Below are positions 8,100-16,958 of a stretch of DNA of 64,000 bases, piece by piece. A program made the translations under genes and the position numbers. The notes beneath the pieces were generated by a model. That model was not told where the DNA came from, did not search any database, and saw only the letters and a list, made by a program, of their open reading frames with translations. Source of the DNA: Methylolobus aquaticus (GTDB taxonomy: Bacteria; Pseudomonadota; Gammaproteobacteria; Methylococcales; Methylococcaceae). The stretch's first letter is position 1. Every line of letters begins with the position of its first letter. Where the stretch lies: NCBI GenBank assembly GCA_004168015.1, contig SEYW01000005.1, positions 62,001 through 126,000 of the forward strand. The letters run 5' to 3'.

Positions 8100-9098
8100 A
8101 TGACGCGTCCTGGGTCACATGAGGCAACCTACGGTATCGGTGCGGTCGCTCGCTTGACGGGCATACCTTTGAACAGCTTGAGGGCCTGGGAGCGGCGTTA
8201 CGCGCTCGTGGCTCCCCGGCGCGGTGAAGGAAACCAGCGGCAGTACACGCACGACGACGTCGTGCGGCTGCAACTCATCAAGCAACTCGTCGACCAGGGA
8301 CATGCGATCAGCACGGTAGCGACCCTTGACGACGCGTCGCTGCGTGAACGACTGGAACTGCACCGGGAAACCGCGAGGCCAGCGGGAACGCCAGCGGCGG
8401 CTGCACCGGCAGCGCCGTCGCGCGTGCTCATCTACGGCGATGCGTTGCCCTTCCTGATTGATGCGTGGCGCGAGGAGCTGTCGCCGTTGGAAATCATCGG
8501 CACGTCGGCTTCTTACGCGGAGTTCGAGCAGCGGGCCTGTGCGGAGCGACCGGAGGTCCTGGTGGTCGAATGGCCGGCCCTCGACCCGGACGCGCCTGCG
8601 CGCTGGTCCAAGTTACAGTCTCTGGCGGGGGTGCGGCGACTGGTCGTGGTCTACGGATTCGCTCCCGCCGCGCAGATCGCCCGGCTGCAGCGTGATGGCG
8701 TGGTCGCGCTGCGCGCGCCGTTAACGGCGGCAACTCTCCGCGAAGCCTGCCGCGTTGACCAAGCACCTGCGGCTGCGCTCCAGGCGGCAGTCCTGGCGGC
8801 GGTCGCCGCGGCGAGCGACGTGCCGATCCCGCTCCGCCGTTTCGACAGCAAGACGCTGGCCGCCGTCGCCAACCTGCCTACCGGCATTCGCTGCGAATGC
8901 CCGCATCACCTGGCCGATTTGCTGTTCCGCGTCACGGCGTTCGAGACGTACAGCGCGGATTGTGAGAGTCGCAACGAGCGGGACGCTGCGCTGCACGCCC
9001 ATCTACATCGCGTCGCGAGTCAGGCCCGGGCGCTACTGGAAGACGCGTTGGAGCATTTGATGGTATGCGAGGAAATCGATCTCAGCGTATATTCCTAG
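8100..9098 (+). CDS. MerR-family regulator, LitR/CarH/MlrA-like
   Basis: The 332-residue protein begins with a MerR winged-helix domain (YGIGAVARLTGIPLNSLRAW, then RQYTHDDVVRL; residues about 10-80). A Rossmann-like middle part follows (about 115-230: RVLIYGDALPFLIDAW ... RLVVVYGF), in the position where CarH/LitR proteins bind B12. The conserved B12-ligand pattern E/DxHxG is absent, so it is probably cobalamin-independent. The C-terminal block CECPHHLADLLFRVTAFE...YS is shared by many proteobacterial members. The start at 8100 has a purine-rich GGGAGAGAAAG upstream; a GTG at 8061 is less likely. It probably controls itself and the divergent hydroxylase gene through the two operators at 7980-8037. 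Confidence 0.85.
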   Translation: MTRPGSHEATYGIGAVARLTGIPLNSLRAWERRYALVAPRRGEGNQRQYTHDDVVRLQLIKQLVDQGHAISTVATLDDASLRERLELHRETARPAGTPAAAAPAAPSRVLIYGDALPFLIDAWREELSPLEIIGTSASYAEFEQRACAERPEVLVVEWPALDPDAPARWSKLQSLAGVRRLVVVYGFAPAAQIARLQRDGVVALRAPLTAATLREACRVDQAPAAALQAAVLAAVAAASDVPIPLRRFDSKTLAAVANLPTGIRCECPHHLADLLFRVTAFETYSADCESRNERDAALHAHLHRVASQARALLEDALEHLMVCEEIDLSVYS

Positions 9099-9184
9099 GC
9101 GCTTGGTCGGTAGAAGAAGTAGCGCCGCGCCCCCGTCCCGGGGGGTGCCGCGTCGTAAGGCCTTACGGACGTGTGGATTCCGTG

Positions 9185-9829
9185 ATGAAGCAATTATCAC
9201 CAGTGTCCGTGATGCGCCTCAAGGTGGCGACGTTCATCGCCTGCCTGGTGCCGCTTGTCCACGTTTCTTGGGGGGTTCTGACCGGGTCTGCCGGAGCCGA
9301 TCCGGTCGAAGCGCTGACCCACTCGACTGGCCTGTGGGCGCTGCGCTTGCTGCTGTTGACGCTGGTTCTGTCGCCGCTGCGCAAATTGACTGGATGGTCT
9401 TGGATGTTGCGCCTGAGGCGAATAATCGCGCTGTACTCATTCTTTTACGCGATGCTACACACGCTGGTCTACCTGGTTTTCGAGCAGAGTTTCGACTGGG
9501 TATCGATTGCGAGCGACATCCTCAAACGCCCCTGGCTGACGGCCGGGTTCTTCAGCTTCGCGCTCATGATTCCGCTCGCGGCGACATCGACCAACGGCAT
9601 GATGCGGCGTCTCGGACGGAACTGGCAGCGGCTCCACCGCCTCATTTATCCGATCGCTGTCGGCGCGGTCCTGCACTACTTCTGGCTGGTGAAAAAGGAC
9701 ATCACGGCACCGTCGATCTATGCCGTGGTGCTGGCGATCTTGTTCTGCGCGCGCCTGATCGATGGCCGCAAGGGGAGGTCTTCCCGAACTCTTGTGTCAC
9801 GCCCGGGCGGAGTGCCTTCCGTAAAGTAA
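9185..9829 (+). CDS. msrQ: MsrQ, haem membrane subunit of periplasmic methionine sulfoxide reductase
   Basis: This 214-residue ferric-reductase-like membrane protein (YedZ/MsrQ family) has about six hydrophobic helices. Helix histidines in LTHSTG, AMLHTLVYLVFE, RLHRLIYP and GAVLHYFWLVKKD are candidate haem ligands. TGWSWMLRLRRIIALYSFFY is typical of the family. MsrQ passes electrons from the quinone pool to MsrP, the periplasmic molybdenum reductase that repairs oxidised Met residues. No msrP lies beside it in this window, which is unusual because the two are normally adjacent. The start ATG at 9185 is preceded by an in-frame GTG. It follows the MerR gene by 86 bp on the same strand. Confidence 0.88.
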   Translation: MKQLSPVSVMRLKVATFIACLVPLVHVSWGVLTGSAGADPVEALTHSTGLWALRLLLLTLVLSPLRKLTGWSWMLRLRRIIALYSFFYAMLHTLVYLVFEQSFDWVSIASDILKRPWLTAGFFSFALMIPLAATSTNGMMRRLGRNWQRLHRLIYPIAVGAVLHYFWLVKKDITAPSIYAVVLAILFCARLIDGRKGRSSRTLVSRPGGVPSVK

Positions 9830-10073
9830 GTGTATCGCGCCGTTTCGTCAGGAATGATGGAAAGATTGTCGACTGTGGAAACGGGGGAGGATGCGCGGCG
9901 GACTTTAACCGACCTCGCCATGGCGCGAAGCCGAAGGTATGGTCAGACGTTGCAATTTGTAGCGTGTTGTCCCTAAGCTCAACTGATCGTCGGCGAGCAC
10001 CTGATGGGCAAATGCGTTGTGGTCTGGGAAGGCGGAGCAGGAAGTAAACTCCCCGCTCCGCACCGTTGTTTGC

Positions 10074-10610
10074 CTAGCGCTGTTCGATGCCCTTCAAGTA
10101 TTTCGCCACGCCCGATTCCCTGACTGGCGGTGGCATGCTGCTCAGGTAGCGGTCGACGCTGCTTTTCTGCTTCGGCGGAAACTCCGGCATGGGCAGATTC
10201 TTGAGGTATTTCGTCACGCCCGTCTCCGGAACGCTGGCAGCGGTTTCGGTTGCGATCTCCTTCAGATACTTCGCCACACCGGTCAGTACCGGCGGCGGTG
10301 GGAGGTCGCGCAGGTAACGGGTCACCCCGGTCACCACCGGCGGTTCGGGCAGCGTCTTGAGGTAACGAGCCACGCCGGTTTCCGACGGGGTCGCTTCGAC
10401 TGCCTTCGGCGCGGGCGCGGCAGGTTCCGGAAGTGATTTGAGATAGCGCGCGACACCCGTCTCGCCGGCCGCGGCCGGTGGTGGTGCCACGACAACCGGC
10501 GCGGCAGCGGATGCCTGCGCATCGTCCCCGCGGGTCTTCGAACGGCCGAACCAGAAGGTGAATCCGGCCAGGCCAAACAGAATCAGCATCACTGGAAGAT
10601 TGTCGATCAT
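10074..10610 (-). CDS. Membrane-anchored protein with seven TGVxKYL repeats
   Basis: The 178-residue protein has one N-terminal membrane helix (MIDNLPVMLILFGLAGFTFW), then a Pro/Ala-rich, probably disordered region. This holds seven spaced copies of a short motif: ETGVARYLKSLPEP, ETGVARYLKTLPEP, TGVTRYLRDLPPP, TGVAKYLKEIA, ETGVTKYLKNLPMP, SSVDRYLSSMPPP and ESGVAKYLKGI. Spacing is about 17-27 residues. I do not recognise a named family. The layout, a membrane anchor plus identical short helical motifs in a flexible chain, suggests a multivalent scaffold or linker that recruits several copies of one partner. The start choice depends on the membrane helix, because the Shine-Dalgarno sequence is weak. 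It stands alone between msrQ and the collagen-like gene. Confidence 0.75.
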   Translation of the reverse strand: MIDNLPVMLILFGLAGFTFWFGRSKTRGDDAQASAAAPVVVAPPPAAAGETGVARYLKSLPEPAAPAPKAVEATPSETGVARYLKTLPEPPVVTGVTRYLRDLPPPPVLTGVAKYLKEIATETAASVPETGVTKYLKNLPMPEFPPKQKSSVDRYLSSMPPPVRESGVAKYLKGIEQR

Positions 10611-11204
10611 GTACTTTTCTACTTTGGTTTCTTGGGGGTGTGTCGCTATCGTGCGGACCGTCCGCAAGTCTCCCGGCCTCTTCTCTGGATCCATGTACCC
10701 CGCGACCGGCTAGGCGCGGCAGCATGCACGGGCACCTGCAGGCTGTCAACCTGGTCACCCAGTCATTCCGGGCACCAGCCTCTTGAAATGCGCCGCAACA
10801 GTATACTCCGTTCGCGTTCCCGACTCTTCCTTCCGCTCCGCCTCGACTCCCTTTAGACCGCGCCGGTGGTTTGTCGGCCCCGCGAACTCCGTCTCAGGGA
10901 AAACAGCGCTGCACCAACCTGGATTCTCGGCCGGTCGCGCAGCTTGACAATCGCAAAGTCACCATCAATGATCTGCCGCAGTCGGCGGTATTGCGGATCG
11001 GCGATCGGCGGGGTGCCACGGGGTATCTGCGACACCGCTCGCGAGCAACCAAAGAGAGGCGGCGCTGCCCCAGGTGAACCACGCCCTGGATAGGTGAGGC
11101 CGTGACAAGAACGAATGCAGACGATAGCCGTCGGGCTGCGGGAGCCAAGGCCCCGGGCGCGTCGCTATCGCCTCAGAAAATCGACACACTTCGGAGGGTA
11201 GTAC
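10611..11204. other. Intergenic stretch without a supported gene
   Basis: No convincing reading frame, tRNA or repeat is visible in these roughly 600 bases. A 60-codon minus-strand frame near 10853-11035 has no recognisable content. A good ribosome-binding site (GGAGGG) for the collagen-like gene lies at its right end. Confidence 0.5.
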
Positions 11205-13523
11205 ATGGCGATGCATCTCGTTGCCGCGGGAATCAACAGGTTACACGGGCCCATCATCGATCGGTTCGGCAGCCTGACCGGCGAGGATCAGGAAAGGTTG
11301 CTGGCGGCAGCGGAGCGGGTTGTCCCAACCATGTTCTCCGGGCTAATCGAACGGGTCTCCTCGCCCGGCGGTCTCGGTGTGCTGTCCTCGGCACTGGAAA
11401 CCATAGACGAGACCATCTTCGACTGGCTGGCAGCGCTCAAGGAAGGTGACGAGGCGAAGGCGGCCGCCGAGGCGGGTAGCCAATGGTTGAACGCGATCTT
11501 TTCTCCCGATGGGGTCCGGTCGATCCAATCGGCTGCGCGTTCCGTGGGGCTGGGTTCGGAAGCTGCCCGGCTGCTGCCCGAATGGCTGGTTCCGGTCGTG
11601 TTGGGAACAGTCAAGCAGGCGAGCAAGGGTGTCAGCGTCGAGCAGCTGCCCGAATTGCTGTTGAAGGAGCGCGAAGCGATCGCATCGGCAGTACCCGATG
11701 CGCCGATCCCGCAGCGCGAAGCGCGACCGACCCCGGTGCTGGCGCTCGTCGGCGCCACTGCGCCATCCGTCGCCGCTGCCGTGACGCCGGCAGTCGCTCC
11801 CCGGGCCGAGCCGACGGTCGCCGTCAGAGGTGAGGTCGGGCCGGCGGGGCCTCAGGGTATCCCAGGGCCGGCCGGACCGAAGGGCGAGCCTGGCCCCAAG
11901 GGTGACCCGGGCCCGGCAGGTCCTCCGGGACCTCAGGGTGTCACAGGCCCGGCCGGACCGAAGGGCGAGCCAGGGCCCAGGGGCGAACCCGGCCCCAAGG
12001 GAGACACAGGTTCAGCCGGTGTTGCCGGGCCGCAGGGCGTGGCAGGCCCCAAAGGCGACCTGGGCGCGAAAGGGGACGTTGGTCCCGCGGGTCCCAAGGG
12101 TGAGCCCGGTGCCAAAGGCGCGCCGGGTCCCGCGGGTCCTCCGGGTCCGCAAGGTGCGACCGGTCCGGCAGGTCCGGCTGGTGCCAAAGGCGATCCCGGC
12201 CCGATCGGCTGGAAGGGCGACCCCGGTCCCGTGGGGCCGAAGGGTCCGCCCGGACCGGCGGGCCCGAAGGGCGAGCCCGGCGCGCAAGGTGAACGGGGCT
12301 TGGTCGGCCCCCCTGGCCCCCAGGGTGTCCCCGGTCCCCTCGGTCCGAAGGGTGAGCCTGGCGCCAAGGGCGCGTCTGGCCCAATGGGCCCCGCGGGTCC
12401 GCAGGGTCCGATCGGCCCAATGGGCCCCGCCGGACCGAAGGGCGAGCCCGGTAAGAAGGGCGACCCCGGCCCGATCGGCTGGAAGGGCGATCCGGGTCCC
12501 GTTGGTCCAAGAGGGCCCGCGGGGCCCGTGGGGGCGCCGGGTCTGCCAGGTCCGGCCGGTCCCGTCGGACCCAAGGGTGAACCGGGTCCGATAGGGCCAA
12601 AAGGCGCGATAGGCCCGGTCGGTCCGATCGGGCCGAAGGGTGACGCCGGCGTCGCCGGAGCCAAAGGGCCTGCCGGTTCCGCTGGTCCTCCCGGCCCCGC
12701 TGGGCCCATGGGCGCCAAAGGTGAACCGGGTCCGATAGGGCCGAAAGGGGCGATAGGCCCGGTCGGTCCGCAAGGACCCCAAGGCCTACCCGGCGTGGCG
12801 GGTCCGAAAGGCGACGCGGGTGTTGCCGGTGCCAAAGGGCCTGCCGGACCCGCTGGTCCGCCTGGTCCTCAGGGCGTGGCAGGCGTTGCTGGCCCCGCCG
12901 GTCCCATGGGTCCCAAGGGGGAGCCGGGGTCGGTGGGCCCGATAGGGCCGAAGGGCGCAGTGGGTCCAGCCGGTCCGCAAGGGCTCCAAGGCCCGCCCGG
13001 CGTGGCGGGCCCGATAGGTCCGAAGGGCGAAGCGGGTGTCGCGGGTGCCAAAGGGCCTGCGGGACCCGCGGGTCCGCCTGGTCCTCAGGGCGTCGCTGGT
13101 GTTGCCGGCTCCACCGGTCCCATGGGCCCCAAGGGCGAGCCTGGTGCGATTGGGGCAAAGGGTCCAGCAGGTCCCGCCGGTCCGAAAGGGGATCCCGGCG
13201 CGCTTGGGCCGGTAGGCCCCCGCGGACCCGCCGGCGAAACGGGACCCGCCGGTCCCAAGGGCGAGCCCGGCCCGCAAGGCGTGGCGGGCCCAGCCGGTCC
13301 GGTCGGCCCGAAAGGCGAGCCGGGGCTGGATGGACAGGCCCTGATCGAGGGTGGACGGTCCGGCGAGGTGCTTGCAAAGCGTTCCAATGACGATTTCGAC
13401 TACGAGTGGGTTTCCATCGGCGCCTCCGATGAAACCTCGGAACGTCTTTCCGCAGCCCTTGAGCGGATCGCGGATCTAGAAGATCGTCTGGAGAAGCTCG
13501 AACGCCTGCTCCAGGAAAAGTAG
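11205..13523 (+). CDS. Collagen-like Gly-X-Y repeat protein
   Basis: The 772-residue protein has three parts. Residues 1 to about 205 form a helical, Ala-rich domain without signal peptide that I do not recognise. Residues about 208-711 are an almost uninterrupted Gly-X-Y collagen tract of about 165 triplets, rich in GPKGEPG, GPAGPPG and [11 protein letters not shown]. Longer modules are duplicated, for example GAKGPAG(P/S)AGPPGP three times. The tail contains [20 protein letters not shown], a type of segment common after collagen tracts in phage-tail and bacterial fibre proteins, and a heptad coiled coil ([19 protein letters not shown]) likely to seed trimerisation. It should form a long rod-like trimer, but export is unclear because no Sec signal is visible. 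The start at 11205 has GGAGGG eight bases upstream. Confidence 0.85.
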   Translation: MAMHLVAAGINRLHGPIIDRFGSLTGEDQERLLAAAERVVPTMFSGLIERVSSPGGLGVLSSALETIDETIFDWLAALKEGDEAKAAAEAGSQWLNAIFSPDGVRSIQSAARSVGLGSEAARLLPEWLVPVVLGTVKQASKGVSVEQLPELLLKEREAIASAVPDAPIPQREARPTPVLALVGATAPSVAAAVTPAVAPRAEPTVAVRGEVGPAGPQGIPGPAGPKGEPGPKGDPGPAGPPGPQGVTGPAGPKGEPGPRGEPGPKGDTGSAGVAGPQGVAGPKGDLGAKGDVGPAGPKGEPGAKGAPGPAGPPGPQGATGPAGPAGAKGDPGPIGWKGDPGPVGPKGPPGPAGPKGEPGAQGERGLVGPPGPQGVPGPLGPKGEPGAKGASGPMGPAGPQGPIGPMGPAGPKGEPGKKGDPGPIGWKGDPGPVGPRGPAGPVGAPGLPGPAGPVGPKGEPGPIGPKGAIGPVGPIGPKGDAGVAGAKGPAGSAGPPGPAGPMGAKGEPGPIGPKGAIGPVGPQGPQGLPGVAGPKGDAGVAGAKGPAGPAGPPGPQGVAGVAGPAGPMGPKGEPGSVGPIGPKGAVGPAGPQGLQGPPGVAGPIGPKGEAGVAGAKGPAGPAGPPGPQGVAGVAGSTGPMGPKGEPGAIGAKGPAGPAGPKGDPGALGPVGPRGPAGETGPAGPKGEPGPQGVAGPAGPVGPKGEPGLDGQALIEGGRSGEVLAKRSNDDFDYEWVSIGASDETSERLSAALERIADLEDRLEKLERLLQEK
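11830..13340 (+). repeat. Repetitive DNA coding for the collagen tract
   Basis: About 1.5 kb of GC-rich 9-bp-based repeats code for Gly-X-Y. Higher-order duplicated blocks are visible around 12580-13130. Such DNA is prone to length change by slippage or recombination, and it creates long spurious antisense reading frames. Confidence 0.85.
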
Positions 13524-13854
13524 GGTCAATCGGGTCTTGCGCGCCTCGTCGCGCGGACACGGACCAAGATCGGCCGCTGCCTGGCCGGCTTGCGGGGCCG
13601 GCCGACCGCAACTGTATGGCATGCCAGACCGCGCTGCCCCCGGCCGATTTCGGCCGGTGCGGCCGCGCCGTCATTGCGCTGCCGATGACCGATCAACGGT
13701 TCCGCCGTGAGGGGGCACGTGTCTGCATCGTGCTGCTGCCAAGCTCTGAGCCCGCTGCGTCTACCATGATGCCGCCTGGACGCTCGGACACCGTGCCGGG
13801 CGTCGTGCCATGGCCGTCTGCCGGATATCTCCGGCGATAATCCGGAGTTCGTTG
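13524..13854. other. Intergenic region with three short perfect hairpins
   Basis: GGCCGGC-(7)-GCCGGCC lies at 13583-13603, CCGGCCG-ATTT-CGGCCGG at 13640-13657 and CTCCGG-(7)-CCGGAG at 13829-13847. The first two could end transcription of the collagen-like gene, though no T-tract follows. No gene was seen. Confidence 0.5.
13829..13847 (+). promoter_or_regulatory. Small hairpin covering the ribosome-binding site of the sulfatase gene
   Basis: CTCCGG (13829-13834) pairs with CCGGAG (13842-13847). The right arm contains the GGAG Shine-Dalgarno sequence of the gene starting at 13855. Pairing would block translation initiation, so this may be a translational control element or simply chance in GC-rich DNA. 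Confidence 0.35.
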
Positions 13855-16269
13855 ATGACCCGAACCGAAGCATTGCAGTCTGTCGTCGCCGTGGTGATGT
13901 TCCTGGTGGCGTCTGTTGCCGGCGCCCAGGACGTGCTGCCGCATCCGCCACAGCCGTTTCAGGGGCGGATTGGACTGGATGCACGCCACTCCAAGCCGGT
14001 TTTCCCGCAGCCCACCCAGCCCCCCAAGGATGCGCCTAACATACTGATCGTGCTGCTGGACGACGTCGGCTTCGGTGCGACCAGCACGTTCGGTGGTGTT
14101 ATCGAGACGCCAACGCTCGACGCGCTGGCCCAAAACGGGCTGCGCTATAACCAGTTCCACACGACGGCCTTGTGCTCGCCGACCCGGGCGGCCTTGATCA
14201 CGGGCCGCAACCACCATTCCGCGCATTCCGGCGTCATCATGGAGGCGGGGACGGGCTTCCCCGGCTACGATACGGTCATGGGCAAGGACACCGCGACGAT
14301 TGCGGAGGTGCTGAAGCAGAACGGCTGGAATACCGCCTGGTTCGGCAAAAACCATAACGTTCCGGATTGGCAGACCAGCCAGGCCGGTCCGTTCGACCTG
14401 TGGCCGACCGGTCTCGGCTTCGACACCTTCTACGGGTTCATCGGCGGCGACACGAATCAGTGGCGGCCAGCCGTGATCGACGGTACCCGCCCCATCGAGC
14501 CCTACCTGGGCAAGCCCGATTACAACTTCGATTACGACATCGCCGACCAGGCCATTCGCTATATCCGTATGCAGAAGGCGGTGGCGCCGAGCCGGCCGTT
14601 CTTCGTCTACTACGCGCCCGGTGCGACCCATGCGCCGCACCACCCGAAAAAGGAGTGGATCGACAAGTACCGCGGCAAGTTCGACCAGGGCTGGGACAAG
14701 CTCCGCGAGGAGATCTTCGCCCGCCAGAAGAAACTCGGCGTCGTGCCGGCCGATGCCAAGCTGACGCCCAAACCGTCGGGGGTCGGCGACTGGGATCTGC
14801 TGCCGCCGGACCAGAAGCGGCTTTATGCGCGGATGATGGAAGTCTACGCGGGCTATCTGGAACAGACCGACTATAACGTCGGCCGCGTGATTCAGGAGAT
14901 CCGCCGTACCGGGCAACTCGACAACACCCTGGTCATCTACATCGCCGGCGACAACGGGGCCAGCGCCGAGGGGAGCCCACAGGGTTTGCTGAACGAAATG
15001 ACCTTCTTCAACGGCATCCCGGAGGATCTGAAGCAGATTCAGAGTCGGATCGACGAACTCGGCTCGTGGACCACGTTCAATCACTATCCCGTCGGTTGGG
15101 CGCACGCCATGGACACGCCGTTCCAGTGGACCAAGCAGATCGCCTCGCATTACGGCGGCACCCGCAACGGCATGGTGGTGTCCTGGCCGGCGAAGATCCG
15201 GGACAAGGGCGGGCTACGTTCCCAATGGCATCATGTGATCGACATCGTGCCGACCATCCTGGAGAGCACGGGTTTGCAGATGCCGTCCAGCGTCAACGGT
15301 GTCGCGCAGAAGCCGGTCGAGGGCGTCAGCATGGCCTACAGCTTCAGCGATGCTCGCGCGCAGTCCGCCCGGACGACACAGTATTTCGAGATGCTCGGGA
15401 ACCGCGCCATCTACAACGACGGGTGGGTGGCCGCGACGACGCCGGTCGCAGCGCCCTGGGACCCGAGCGGGTCTACGGTCGATGTGATCAATGGCTACCA
15501 ATGGGAGTTGTACAACGTCGAGCGTGACTTCAGCCAAGCCGACAACCTGGCCGACAAGCAGCCGGACAAGCTCAAGGAACTCCAGCTGTTGTTCTATGCG
15601 GAGGCCGCGCGCTACAACGCGCTGCCGCTGGACAACAGCAAGACCGAGCGGCTCGATCCAGCCATCCGGCCCAGCCTGACGCGCGGTCGCGACACCTTCG
15701 AGTTCTTCCAGGGTATGACCCGCATTCCAGAAGGCGCGGCACCCGACATCAAGAACAAGACGTTCAGCGTCCGGGCCGAATTGGTCATCCCGGAGGAAGG
15801 CGCGAACGGGATGATCATCACGCAGGGCGGCCTGTTCTCCGGCTGGGCGCTCTATGTCGACCGCGGCCGGCCGGTATTCCACTACAACACCGCCGATGTC
15901 TTTCACGCCGAGATCGCCGCGACCGAGACACTGCGGCCGGGAAAACAACTGGTCCGTGTGGACTTCAAATACGATGGTGGCGGGATCGGCCAGGGCGGCC
16001 TGGCCACCCTCCGCGTCAACGGGAAAGTCTGGGCCGAAGGGCGCATCGAACGGACCATCCCTATCCGCATCACGCTGGACGAGGGCCTGGACATCGGCGA
16101 GGACACCGGCACACCCGTGGTCCGCAGCTACGATGTGCCCTACAGGTTCAACGGTACGATCGAGAACGTCATCGTGGAGTTGAAGGAGCCGGAGGCTCCC
16201 GCTCCGACTCCCGCCGCAGCGCCCGTTTCGGGGCGCGGTGCCGGCGAGCGGGGGAGGACGGGGCGTTGA
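13855..16269 (+). CDS. Secreted arylsulfatase (formylglycine-dependent)
   Basis: This 804-residue type I sulfatase has a signal peptide (VVAVVMFLVASVAGAQ). Metal ligands are in NILIVLLDDVGFG, and the active-site motif C107SPTR, in LCSPTRAALITGRNHH, has its Cys converted to formylglycine in the family. DNGASAEGSPQG supplies further ligands. The C-terminal third (about residues 630-780, from SVRAELVIPEEGANG to NVIVELKEPE) is a beta-rich domain typical of this large arylsulfatase subgroup. It would hydrolyse sulfate esters in the periplasm or outside. I chose the ATG at 13855 with GGAG upstream. No formylglycine-generating enzyme lies in the window. Its presence beside several sulfotransferase genes elsewhere in the window is suggestive of sulfated glycan turnover. 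Confidence 0.92.
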   Translation: MTRTEALQSVVAVVMFLVASVAGAQDVLPHPPQPFQGRIGLDARHSKPVFPQPTQPPKDAPNILIVLLDDVGFGATSTFGGVIETPTLDALAQNGLRYNQFHTTALCSPTRAALITGRNHHSAHSGVIMEAGTGFPGYDTVMGKDTATIAEVLKQNGWNTAWFGKNHNVPDWQTSQAGPFDLWPTGLGFDTFYGFIGGDTNQWRPAVIDGTRPIEPYLGKPDYNFDYDIADQAIRYIRMQKAVAPSRPFFVYYAPGATHAPHHPKKEWIDKYRGKFDQGWDKLREEIFARQKKLGVVPADAKLTPKPSGVGDWDLLPPDQKRLYARMMEVYAGYLEQTDYNVGRVIQEIRRTGQLDNTLVIYIAGDNGASAEGSPQGLLNEMTFFNGIPEDLKQIQSRIDELGSWTTFNHYPVGWAHAMDTPFQWTKQIASHYGGTRNGMVVSWPAKIRDKGGLRSQWHHVIDIVPTILESTGLQMPSSVNGVAQKPVEGVSMAYSFSDARAQSARTTQYFEMLGNRAIYNDGWVAATTPVAAPWDPSGSTVDVINGYQWELYNVERDFSQADNLADKQPDKLKELQLLFYAEAARYNALPLDNSKTERLDPAIRPSLTRGRDTFEFFQGMTRIPEGAAPDIKNKTFSVRAELVIPEEGANGMIITQGGLFSGWALYVDRGRPVFHYNTADVFHAEIAATETLRPGKQLVRVDFKYDGGGIGQGGLATLRVNGKVWAEGRIERTIPIRITLDEGLDIGEDTGTPVVRSYDVPYRFNGTIENVIVELKEPEAPAPTPAAAPVSGRGAGERGRTGR

Positions 16270-16958
16270 GCGGGCTTCGTTGACAGGAGAAGTCCAGGTG
16301 CCGCTGCCTCTACCTGGCGCTGATACGCCTGCATCGCCAGATTATCATCTTGAGGCGGAGCGCAACATCTCAAAGACGGCGACGAGGCCCAGGTCGCGAA
16401 GCCTGCCACGTGAAGTGTCCCGTTATCGGAGGGCAACAGCCACATGCTCGTTAGGCAGGATGTGCCGGGTGCTTGCGGTCTCGCCGGGCTGGCTCTCGTC
16501 AACGAATGGGAGACGCAGCCTTCGGGCACGCGCCAACAGACACGGACCGACGATGGGCGGCGGAACTCCGGCAATCCGTTGACTAAAAACGTGAAAAGAC
16601 CGGACGCAGCGCCTCGAGCGGGCCTTCCGATTGAGGGGCAGGCGGATAGAAACGGGTCAGCCGTTTGATGCGCTGGCACCTTCTGCGTTGCACGACCGTT
16701 CGAATCTTCGAGTTTATTGAGCTATTGTGCAACAGGCGATCGAACCGCCCGACGCGCGGCTATCAAGCGCCTATCCAGTTCGATCAGTCGTATCGAAAGC
16801 TAGTCTGATTTTATGCGCGGAAAAGGCTTGTCAAACGACGTTCTCGCCCACTCCACGCCTGACGCGCAGGGCGTTCCGATCGGCAGCCAGACCCACCGGC
16901 TAATTTTCATCCTCTCCTGGCACGCCTCCCGATAACGTTGCCCCGTTATATTTACCCG
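16270..16958. other. Intergenic stretch upstream of the glycan locus
   Basis: About 690 bases have no supported gene. A sequence around 16690 (GTTCGAATC) resembles a tRNA T-loop, but no cloverleaf can be drawn around it. DNA becomes visibly less GC-rich toward the glycosyltransferase gene. Confidence 0.5.

Noticed and set aside
10853..11035. Minus-strand frame of 60 codons before the collagen-like gene
   Set aside because: Too short and without ribosome-binding site or recognisable content.
11941..13674. 577-codon minus-strand reading frame opposite the collagen-like gene, and two further antisense frames of 300 and 256 codons
   Set aside because: They are artefacts of the GC-rich Gly-X-Y repeat: the antisense translations are Pro/Gly/Arg repeats with no start signal or family.
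13693..15150. 485-codon minus-strand frame
   Set aside because: It is antisense to the sulfatase gene, whose motifs are unambiguous.
16690..16710. tRNA-like T-loop sequence GTTCGAATC
   Set aside because: No acceptor stem, anticodon arm or CCA end can be paired around it.
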